Shown: piece after piece, positions 1 through 5,546 of the stretch
Layout: each line of letters opens with the position of its first letter
Numbering within the stretch: the first letter of the stretch is position 1
Source: Chloroflexota bacterium
Lineage (GTDB): Bacteria > Chloroflexota > Limnocylindria > Limnocylindrales > Limnocylindraceae
Assembly: GCA_009692905.1 (NCBI GenBank)
Contig: SHYI01000039.1
Span: 1 to 8,482 of the forward strand
Reading direction: 5' to 3'
DNA: 8,482 nt
Position numbers and translations under genes: made by a program
The notes under the pieces: generated by a model
The model's input: the letters and a program-made list of their open reading frames with translations, nothing else
What the model was told of the DNA's origin: nothing
Database searches by the model: none

Positions 1-767
1 GGCTGCTCAAGCAGTTCAACGTTGCTGCGCTCAATGTGTGGCAGGAGCTCAAGCGCTCGCTCCAGGCTCCAGCCGCAGTTCGCATCGAGGCGGAGTGGGC
101 CGTGATAGACCTCGCGCACGCGGCGCAGCAGCTCCTCTTCGCCACCAAGGCCAACCTTCAACTTCAGGCTTGGGTACTTCGTTGCCGCGGCGGCGCGCTC
201 CACCATGGTGTCGATCGGTGCAATGCCGATCGTGAGGTTCGTGTGCCCAATGTTCTCTGGCGCGCCAAGGAGGCGGCGCAGCGAGGTGTTCGCTGAACGC
301 GCCAGCAGATCTTGCAGTGCTTGCTCGATCGCTGACTTCGCCGCACCGTGATGGCCGAGGGCAAGATCCATGGCGGCGCTCATTGGCGCGAGTGCATCGG
401 CAGAGCGCCCGCTGATGCCCGATAAGCCACGCGCCGCTGCGTATCCGGCTCCGGTTGATGCTCCACCCGCCTCAGCGAGCGCCGCTTCAATTGCAGGGAG
501 CGCTACTGAGAAGAGAAGGGGTGCAACCGCGGCAATCGTCTCAGGGGTGTCGCCGTAATACGGGTCGGCGCAGCCCTCCCCCCACCCTTCAAGGCCGGTG
601 GCGCGGTCGGTGATGTGCACGAACGCCGTGCGCGAGCTCTCCTCGTTTGGATCGGGTCGCGCGATGCGGAACGGCACCAGGTACGGGATGTCCCAGAGAT
701 GCACCTCAACGTCGAGGCCGCCAGCGCTAAAGGCGGCGAGGCGCGAGTGCGTAGGGGCTACGGCCAC
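1..767 (-). CDS. Enolase-superfamily enzyme (mandelate racemase/muconate lactonizing type), probably dipeptide epimerase; 3' part cut by window edge
   Basis: About 255 residues are visible; the C-terminal part lies beyond position 1. The frame starts at a GTG at 767, preceded by a purine-rich GAGGGG ribosome-binding site, and overlaps the end of the upstream deacylase gene by 10 nt, so the two are probably co-translated. Residues about 16-135 form the N-terminal capping domain. The barrel follows with SAIEQALQDLLA (145-156), the catalytic KxK motif LKLKVG (K202, K204), metal ligand D228 in LDANCGW, and metal ligand E254 in LLEQP. The third metal ligand and second catalytic lysine would lie off the window. 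Family members abstract an alpha-proton next to a carboxylate. The KxK plus DAN.GW plus EQP pattern fits L-Ala-D/L-Glu (dipeptide) epimerases, but o-succinylbenzoate synthase or another subgroup cannot be excluded without the C-terminus. Superfamily membership is secure; the substrate is inferred. Confidence 0.85.
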   Translation of the reverse strand, partial: MAVAPTHSRLAAFSAGGLDVEVHLWDIPYLVPFRIARPDPNEESSRTAFVHITDRATGLEGWGEGCADPYYGDTPETIAAVAPLLFSVALPAIEAALAEAGGASTGAGYAAARGLSGISGRSADALAPMSAAMDLALGHHGAAKSAIEQALQDLLARSANTSLRRLLGAPENIGHTNLTIGIAPIDTMVERAAAATKYPSLKLKVGLGGEEELLRRVREVYHGPLRLDANCGWSLERALELLPHIERSNVELLEQ

Positions 768-1789
768 ACGCCCCCCTCGGGGTCGCCACCGAGCGCCAGG
801 AGCGGATCGCCGTTGTTCATAGCGAGGGTCGTCACCAAGAAGATCACGACGCCATTGATTGGTGCTGTCGGTGTTTGCAGCACGTCGCCGAAGACGCCCT
901 GCACCTCGCCGAGCTTCTCGCCCTTCTTTACGACAGAGCCGACGCCAACCGCTGGATGCCAGTAGCCGGCGACATCAGCAGGGATCTCGGCGCGCAGCCA
1001 CGCCTCGCTGTTGAGGCGAGTGCTGGCACCAGGATTGAGCGGGCCGACCTCACGTTCGATGGGGCTCTGCGGAAAGTCGCCCATCCCCATCTCGGCGATC
1101 ACGCCGCGCACGCCGGCGGCATGGCGTGCCACAAACTCGGGCTCCACGTGCCCCTGTCCACCGAACTCACAGAGGATGCCGATCGCGCCGAGCTGTTCGG
1201 CGGTGGAGGTGGTGGTGCCAGGGCTTGCGCCAATGAGCAGCCACTCTGCGCCAACGGCACGGCCAAGCGCCACGGCACGCGCATCTCGCGCAGCATCACC
1301 GGTCTGCTCAATCCCCACGAACGGCGAGAGCGCCTCGTTGATGTCGCCCGCATGCAAGTCCAGGTACACGTCGGCGCCGGTCATGAGTTGCGTCGCAATG
1401 GCGTGGGCGATCCGCTCGCTCGCACTCCCCGTTGCCGAGCCCGGATAGACGCGGTTCAGGTTCTTGCCGTCTTGTGGGTTCACGTAGATTGAGCGTGCCT
1501 TGAATGCGGCAGGGCTCGTGGCGAGCGTCGCAATGATCGAGCCCTTCAGGTTTGCGAGGATGGCGGGGTCGCCAGCCTCGGCCGAGAGCAGCAGCGAACG
1601 AAGCGCAGCGGGGCCGGTGTATTCGCCGCCATGAATGCCCGCGGTGATGGCGAGGCGTGGGCCAGGCTGACCGCCATTGATTACGACCACAGGAATCTGC
1701 GTCTGCTCGCCAGGCGCCGTCTCCACGGCGAGCCAACCACTGGCGCGACTTCCAGGGGCGGCGATGGCGGTACCAAGCTGCACGTTCAT
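758..1789 (-). CDS. Succinylglutamate desuccinylase/aspartoacylase (AstE/AspA) family zinc hydrolase
   Basis: A 343-residue protein of the M14-related AstE/AspA family, which cleaves amide bonds of acylated or peptide-like small molecules with one zinc. Visible motifs are GIHGGEYTG with zinc ligands H53 and E56, DGKNLNRVYPG (107-117) with a likely substrate-carboxylate arginine R113, DLHAG with third ligand H146, and CEFGG with the candidate catalytic E208. Residues about 270-335 form the small C-terminal beta domain typical of the family. The frame stays open upstream to 1984, but that part overlaps the desaturase gene and does not resemble the family. I therefore chose the ATG at 1789, which has a -10-like CATGAT exactly 6 nt upstream and no Shine-Dalgarno. 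The gene lies 70 nt after the desaturase and overlaps the epimerase-like gene by 10 nt. The substrate is unknown. Pairing with a dipeptide-epimerase-like enzyme suggests peptide degradation, reminiscent of E. coli mpaA-ycjG. Confidence 0.85.
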   Translation of the reverse strand: MNVQLGTAIAAPGSRASGWLAVETAPGEQTQIPVVVINGGQPGPRLAITAGIHGGEYTGPAALRSLLLSAEAGDPAILANLKGSIIATLATSPAAFKARSIYVNPQDGKNLNRVYPGSATGSASERIAHAIATQLMTGADVYLDLHAGDINEALSPFVGIEQTGDAARDARAVALGRAVGAEWLLIGASPGTTTSTAEQLGAIGILCEFGGQGHVEPEFVARHAAGVRGVIAEMGMGDFPQSPIEREVGPLNPGASTRLNSEAWLRAEIPADVAGYWHPAVGVGSVVKKGEKLGEVQGVFGDVLQTPTAPINGVVIFLVTTLAMNNGDPLLALGGDPEGGVWP

Positions 1790-1795
1790 GCGCGC

Positions 1796-1801
1796 ATCAT
1801 G
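1796..1801 (-). promoter_or_regulatory. Candidate -10 element for a leaderless deacylase transcript
   Basis: The minus strand reads CATGAT, then 6 nt (GCGCGC), then the ATG at 1789. It matches TATAAT at four of six positions. Its spacing equals that of the better hexamers upstream of the desaturase, lipoprotein and lpdA genes, which would put the transcription start on or next to the start codon. No clear -35 is visible. Taken alone it is weak; the shared spacing is the main support. Confidence 0.35.
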
Positions 1802-1811
1802 ACAGGGGGTA

Positions 1812-1825
1812 GCGGCCAATGCCGC
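1812..1825. repeat. Small perfect inverted repeat between desaturase and deacylase genes
   Basis: GCGGC-CAAT-GCCGC forms a perfect 5-bp stem with a 4-nt loop in the 70-nt gap. No T-tract follows on either strand, so it is not a classic intrinsic terminator. It lies 11-24 bp upstream of the candidate -10 of the deacylase gene, so it could be an operator or a weak RNA hairpin. Short GC-rich repeats like this also arise by chance in high-GC DNA. Confidence 0.25.
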
Positions 1826-1859
1826 GCGAGTCTGCAGCTTAAGCAGATTGGGAGAGGAG

Positions 1860-2807
1860 TTAGCGGGCTGGACCCAGGCGTGGAACGTTGGATGATGCCA
1901 GGCGCTCTTCGAAGCGGCGGGCTGCGGCGTCAAGCTTCTCGAGATGCTCATGGAGGCGCTGACGCGCCTGCTCTGCTGCGGCATCGAGTCCGCTCAGCTC
2001 GAAGATACCCCAGAAGCGCAGAATCGGCATCAGCACGTCATCGCGATGAACGCGAATATCGTAAATTCCAGCCTTCGCAATATCGGCGGCCTTGCGGAGG
2101 AAGTTCGGAATGCCCGCACCCGGCATCTCAAAGCCAAGGACCTCGTCAACGATCGCCCGCACCGCGGCCGACGGCTCAATTTGGATCGCGGCCTTTAGCA
2201 TGTCGCGGTAGAAGACCATGTGAAGGTTCTCGTCGGCGGCGATGCGGGCCATGATTCGATCCGCCACGGGATCGTCTGAATAGCGGCCGGTGTTGCGGTG
2301 CGCGATGCGCGTCGCCAGCTCTTGGAATGCCACGTACGCCAGGCCGTGCAGGGTGTCTGGGAATGGATGCTCGTAGCCCTTCTCCAACTGACTCATGCGA
2401 CCACGCTCCAGCAGGACTGGATCGATGTTGCGGGTGACCGTGAGGTAGTCGCGCAGGACGATGGCGTGCCGCCCCTCCTCTGCGGTCCAGCGGCCCACCC
2501 AGTTAATCCAGGCGCCATCGCCAGAACCAAACATGCCGTGAATGAGTCGGTGATAGCTGGGCAGGTTGTCTTCGGTCAGCAGCCCGATCTCGAACGCGGT
2601 CTGCGCGACGCCCGTTAGTCGCGGGTGATCTGGGGTCCAGGGCTCCTTGTCGAAGTCTCGGCCGAGTCGGTACGGGATGTATTCGTGTGGGAACCACTCT
2701 TCAGCCACCTGGATGTGGCGATTAAGTAGTCGGGCAGCCTCGGGCTCCAGCTCGTTGAGGATCTTTCGATCGAGGGCGGTCCCTTGGCTAGGCTGTTCGT
2801 CAGTCAT
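1860..2807 (-). CDS. Acyl-[acyl-carrier-protein] desaturase (soluble di-iron, DesA type)
   Basis: A 315-residue protein of the ferritin-like acyl-ACP desaturase family, as in plant stearoyl-ACP desaturase and mycobacterial DesA proteins. These enzymes introduce a double bond into an ACP-bound acyl chain using O2, reduced ferredoxin and a di-iron centre in the cytoplasm. All six expected iron ligands can be placed: E79 (LLTEDNLP), E111 and H114 (AEEGRH), E163 (FQELATRIAH), and E193 and H196 (DENLH). Length and ligand spacing are normal for bacterial members, and residues about 275-305 look like a charged terminal helix. The ATG at 2807 follows a TACAAT hexamer by 6 nt with no Shine-Dalgarno, suggesting leaderless translation. 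It lies 68 nt downstream of a tRNA-Glu on the same strand and is followed by the deacylase gene. Regiospecificity cannot be read from the sequence. No electron-donor gene is in the window. Confidence 0.93.
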   Translation of the reverse strand: MTDEQPSQGTALDRKILNELEPEAARLLNRHIQVAEEWFPHEYIPYRLGRDFDKEPWTPDHPRLTGVAQTAFEIGLLTEDNLPSYHRLIHGMFGSGDGAWINWVGRWTAEEGRHAIVLRDYLTVTRNIDPVLLERGRMSQLEKGYEHPFPDTLHGLAYVAFQELATRIAHRNTGRYSDDPVADRIMARIAADENLHMVFYRDMLKAAIQIEPSAAVRAIVDEVLGFEMPGAGIPNFLRKAADIAKAGIYDIRVHRDDVLMPILRFWGIFELSGLDAAAEQARQRLHEHLEKLDAAARRFEERLASSNVPRLGPAR

Positions 2808-2813
2808 AGGTCA

Positions 2814-2819
2814 ATTGTA
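2814..2819 (-). promoter_or_regulatory. Candidate -10 element for a leaderless desaturase transcript
   Basis: TACAAT on the minus strand matches TATAAT at five of six positions and ends exactly 6 nt before the ATG at 2807. That spacing places the transcription start at the start codon. No -35 hexamer stands out 16-18 bp upstream. The gene may also be reached by read-through from the tRNA. Confidence 0.55.
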
Positions 2820-2875
2820 ATAGAAGGCGCCCAAGCGAGGTGCGGTGCTTTTGGGCTAAACCGCTGTTGGGTTAG

Positions 2876-2952
2876 TGGTAGCGCATACCGGATTCGAACC
2901 GGTGGTCTCTGCCTTGAGAGGGCAGTGTCCTAGGCCGCTAGACGAATGCGCC
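2876..2952 (-). tRNA. tRNA-Glu (anticodon CTC)
   Basis: The minus strand folds into a complete cloverleaf of 77 nt. The acceptor stem is GGCGCAT with ATGCGCT (1-72 is a G·U pair). The D arm is GTCT/GGAC around a 9-nt loop, and the anticodon stem CTGCC/GGCAG carries loop CTCTCAA with anticodon CTC, reading GAG. The variable loop has 5 nt, and the T arm is ACCGG-TTCGAAT-CCGGT. Discriminator A is followed by a genome-encoded CCA (2876-2878). It is a single tRNA here, upstream of the desaturase on the same strand and divergent from the lipoprotein gene. The D-arm sequence TCTAGCGGCCTAGGA is typical of bacterial tRNA-Glu. Confidence 0.96.
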
Positions 2953-2979
2953 CCGAGTGCGGGCCGTGCCCGGATGCAG

Positions 2980-3009
2980 ATGATACCGATCGGGGCGCGA
3001 TGCGTCCAA
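2980..3009 (-). promoter_or_regulatory. Candidate sigma-70-type promoter for tRNA-Glu
   Basis: On the minus strand, TTGGAC (3004-3009) and TATCAT (2980-2985) are separated by 18 bp and lie about 27 bp upstream of the mature tRNA 5' end, a suitable leader length. TATCAT differs from TATAAT at one position; the -35 is a weak match. This is an inference from position and sequence. Confidence 0.5.
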
Positions 3010-3043
3010 CTAAGAGGCCGGGAGTCGTTTTGGACCCTGCGTG

Positions 3044-3049
3044 TAGGGT
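3044..3049 (+). promoter_or_regulatory. Candidate -10 element for a leaderless lipoprotein transcript
   Basis: TAGGGT has the TAnnnT form common in high-GC bacteria and ends 6 nt before the ATG at 3056, with no Shine-Dalgarno in between. A TTGGAC sits at 3030-3035 but only 8 bp away, too close to serve as its -35. Confidence 0.45.
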
Positions 3050-3055
3050 TAGTGC

Positions 3056-3511
3056 ATGAAGAGACGAGTCGCCCTGGTTGCCTCCCTGGCTCTGCTGCTG
3101 GCGGGCTGCGGCTCGGGGCTTGAGGCGATCCACGGATCGCCCAAGGCGACCCCTACCGACTTCGCTGGGCTGACCAAGCGCTTTGCCACGTTCAACCTCA
3201 CCGTCGACACGGTCGTGAGCGGCGATGCAGGGTGCACCGATCAGGGGCTTGCCCCAATGGCGATCTCCTTCACGATCGCTGGCCTTGGCGAGGCTACTCC
3301 CCTCCCTGCCCGCCTCTACCGCTTCCGTAACGACGCGTCGTATACCAAGCTGCGTGCCACGGTGGATGCCTGCGCTGCGGAGTGGGTCACCGATCCTGCG
3401 GGCCTACTGATGATCGACGCCACGCCGTACGTGCTGGTGATGGAGGGAGCGACCGACCAGGCGTTCATCGATGCGCTGCGCACATCGCTCTACGACGCAG
3501 CGGGGAACTAG
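3056..3511 (+). CDS. Small secreted lipoprotein of unknown function
   Basis: A 151-residue protein that I do not recognise as a named family. Its N-terminus is a clear lipoprotein signal: basic MKRR, a hydrophobic stretch (5-15), and the lipobox LLAGC with the lipidated cysteine at C18. The mature part of about 134 residues should be anchored outside the membrane. It has two further cysteines, C60 and C106, which could form a disulfide, and an alternating beta/helix-like composition with hydrophobic segments at 66-77 and 116-130. The start ATG follows a TAGGGT box by 6 nt and lacks a ribosome-binding site. The gene stands alone, divergent from tRNA-Glu. Its TAG stop interlocks with the stop of the convergent adenosine-deaminase-family gene in a shared CTAG. 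Export and lipidation are well supported; no function can be given. Confidence 0.82.
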   Translation: MKRRVALVASLALLLAGCGSGLEAIHGSPKATPTDFAGLTKRFATFNLTVDTVVSGDAGCTDQGLAPMAISFTIAGLGEATPLPARLYRFRNDASYTKLRATVDACAAEWVTDPAGLLMIDATPYVLVMEGATDQAFIDALRTSLYDAAGN

Positions 3512-4566
3512 ACCTCTTCCTTCAGCGTGCGCGGCGAGGTGCCTGCGCTGCGCGGGATTGCCGCCTTGCTGGCGTTCTTCACGAAGCTCGCCTTGATGGA
3601 GGTGGCGGCGGCGATCTCCTGTTCCTCTACGGAGAGGATGCCGTGTCGGCCGAGGGCGGCGAGCTCGTCGCGAATGTAGGTCTGCAGCATCTCGGGGCCG
3701 TCGGTGCCAATGACGTAGCGCACCTTGTTCTTGCGCAGGGCGTCGAAGATCTGGCGGAACTCATCCCAATCCTTCACCACCTGCGTCATCAGGTTTGAGG
3801 TTGGGCAGATCTCGAGAACGATCTTGCGCTCGGCGAGCGCCTTCAGCGTCTTAGGATCTTGCGCCGACTTCACGCCGTGGCCGATGCGGTCAGGCTCGAG
3901 GTTCTTGATCACGTCGAGCACTTCGCTGACGGGGCCAGACTCACCTGTATGCACGGTGATGCCGAGGCCGGCCAACTTGGCGCGACGGAAGAGCTTCTTG
4001 TACTCGGCGACCTTGAAGTTGTTCGACTCTGGACCGGCTACGTCGATGCCGACGATGCCGCGGCTCTTCCAGGCGATCGCCTTCTCTACGATGATCTCGT
4101 TCTGCGCGTAGGTGAAGCCACGGTCGAGGCAGAGGATGAGGCCTGGCATCACCGGATATTCAAGTGCGGCGCGATCGGCACCACGAATTGCCGCGGCGAT
4201 GATGTGGTCGAGGTCCTGCTCGCCGTTGCGATTGCGCTTCATCGGATTGAAGCGCAGCTCCATGGTGGTGATGTGGTTCTTGCGATACGCACCAGCAACC
4301 ACCTCGTACACCGATCGCTCCACGGCGATTGGGGACGACTGAATCAACTCAGTCCAGTGGAAGAGGTCGAGGTAGCCGTTGAAGCTGCGCGTGCGCTTGG
4401 CTCCCGCAGTGATCATCTTGCGGAAGGCCCAGTAGTCCTTGGACGGAAGCCGAATCCCCTGCGAGTGCGCGATCCCCCACATGATCGCGGGGGTAACGGA
4501 GCCGCCCAGGTGGCAGTGCAGTTCAGCGAGCGGGATGCGCGGGCTCAGCGTGGTGCTGCGGCTCAT
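3508..4566 (-). CDS. Adenosine deaminase family metallo-hydrolase with altered TDG motif
   Basis: A 352-residue amidohydrolase of the adenosine/AMP deaminase family, which hydrolytically removes the amino group of purine nucleosides with one zinc. Visible are ELHCHLGGS with zinc ligands H17 and H19, TVHTGES with zinc ligand H206 and catalytic E209, RIGHGV with H230, LEICPTSN (251-258), and IGTDGPEM with zinc ligand D289. The usual TDDP is TDGP here, so the second aspartate, which contacts the purine ring in characterised adenosine deaminases, is glycine. The usual HAGE is HTGE. The substrate may therefore differ from adenosine (another N6-substituted purine or aminofutalosine, for example). 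The ATG at 4566 overlaps the lipA stop as ATGA, indicating translational coupling as the third gene of the lpdA-lipA operon. The stop interlocks with that of the convergent lipoprotein gene. The family is secure, the substrate is not. Confidence 0.88.
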   Translation of the reverse strand: MSRSTTLSPRIPLAELHCHLGGSVTPAIMWGIAHSQGIRLPSKDYWAFRKMITAGAKRTRSFNGYLDLFHWTELIQSSPIAVERSVYEVVAGAYRKNHITTMELRFNPMKRNRNGEQDLDHIIAAAIRGADRAALEYPVMPGLILCLDRGFTYAQNEIIVEKAIAWKSRGIVGIDVAGPESNNFKVAEYKKLFRRAKLAGLGITVHTGESGPVSEVLDVIKNLEPDRIGHGVKSAQDPKTLKALAERKIVLEICPTSNLMTQVVKDWDEFRQIFDALRKNKVRYVIGTDGPEMLQTYIRDELAALGRHGILSVEEQEIAAATSIKASFVKNASKAAIPRSAGTSPRTLKEEV

Positions 4567-5546
4567 GCGCTCGCCCGCTCGGCGCGGCGGCCACGCAGCG
4601 CAGGTGAGCCGGCCGGCACCTGGTCGCGGGCGTGATACGAGCTGCGCACCAGCGGCCCCGACTCCACATGCTTGAAGCCGAGTGCCAACGCCTCGTCGCG
4701 CATCTCGTCGAACTCGGCTGGTGTGTAGTAGCGCGCCAGCGGCAGGTGCTCGGCTGTTGGGCGTAGGTACTGGCCAATCGTCAGCACGTCGCAGTCAACG
4801 GCGCGCAGCGCCTTGAACGCCTCCGTCAATTCGGCGCGCTCCTCACCAAGGCCAACCATCAGCGAGCTCTTGGTGTGCACCGGGTTGCCAAGTTCTGTCG
4901 CCATCTCCTTGGCGCGGCGGATCACCTCGAGCGAACGCTCCCAGCGGGCGCGCTTGCGCACCGGCTTCTGTAGGCGCTGCACTGTCTCAAGGTTGTGGTC
5001 AACGATGTCGGGGGCCGCCTCCATCACCGCACGGAGCGGCTCCTCGCGGCCGTCGAAGTCAGGGATCAGCACCTCCACGCCCGTGTCGGGCGCAAGGGCG
5101 CGGAGCTCGCGAATGGTGGCGGCGAAGATCGCGGCACCACCGTCGGCAAGATCGTCGCGGGCGACACTGGTGACGACGACGTGGTCGAGGTTCAGCGAGG
5201 CGAGCGCCTCGGCCACGCGGCGCGGCTCATCAAGGTCTAGGCCATCCGGTCGACCGGTCTTCACGGCGCAGAAGCCGCAGGCGCGCGTGCAGGTATCGCC
5301 GAGGATCATTACGGTCGCGGTCCCCTGCTCCCAGCACTCGCCAATGTTCGGGCAGCGCGCCTCTTCACAAACGGTGTTCAGGCTCTGCGTGCGCAGCAGC
5401 GACTGCAGCTCGCGATAGCGTGCGCCACCTGGGGCCTTCGAGCGAATCCACTCTGGGTGCTTTGAGGCGACGAGGATCTCTTCGGTGTGGCTCGGCGCAG
5501 CGCCAAGCATTGGCAGCTGTCGGCCGATGAGTGGCGACCCGGCCAC
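4563..5546 (-). CDS. lipA: Lipoyl synthase (radical SAM)
   Basis: A 327-residue lipoyl synthase. It inserts two sulfur atoms into protein-bound octanoyl groups to make the lipoyl cofactor of 2-oxoacid dehydrogenase E2 subunits and GcvH. The auxiliary, sacrificial Fe-S cluster motif is C60-x4-C65-x5-C71 (CEEARCPNIGEC). The radical SAM motif is C86, C90, C93 (CTRACGFC). The C-terminal RSSYHA (301-306) carries the serine that completes the auxiliary cluster. The conserved DHNLETV (183-189) is present. The start is a GTG at 5546 that shares one base with the lpdA stop (TAGTG), with a weak GGTGA upstream. An internal ATG at 5510 (residue 13) is the alternative. It sits between lpdA and an adenosine-deaminase-family gene, with overlaps at both ends. 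No lipB or lplA is visible here. Confidence 0.97.
   Translation of the reverse strand: MAGSPLIGRQLPMLGAAPSHTEEILVASKHPEWIRSKAPGGARYRELQSLLRTQSLNTVCEEARCPNIGECWEQGTATVMILGDTCTRACGFCAVKTGRPDGLDLDEPRRVAEALASLNLDHVVVTSVARDDLADGGAAIFAATIRELRALAPDTGVEVLIPDFDGREEPLRAVMEAAPDIVDHNLETVQRLQKPVRKRARWERSLEVIRRAKEMATELGNPVHTKSSLMVGLGEERAELTEAFKALRAVDCDVLTIGQYLRPTAEHLPLARYYTPAEFDEMRDEALALGFKHVESGPLVRSSYHARDQVPAGSPALRGRRAERASA

Noticed and set aside
1790..1984. N-terminal extension of the deacylase to an upstream ATG at 1984
   Set aside because: The extra 65 residues overlap the desaturase C-terminus, do not resemble the family, and would ignore the -10-like box 6 nt before the ATG at 1789.
2850..2880. Possible terminator after tRNA-Glu (repeats of GGGCTAA / GGGTTAG)
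   Set aside because: The repeats are imperfect direct copies and do not pair into a stem, and there is no T-run on the tRNA strand after a hairpin.
3480..3500. Hairpin on the minus strand (CGATG...CATCG) just past the deaminase gene as a terminator
   Set aside because: The stem contains a wobble pair, no T-tract follows, and it lies inside the lipoprotein coding sequence where codons alone explain it.
3859..4635. Plus-strand open frame of 258 codons antisense to the deaminase and the lipA end
   Set aside because: It lies entirely opposite two well-supported genes, shows no domain, and has no start signal of its own.
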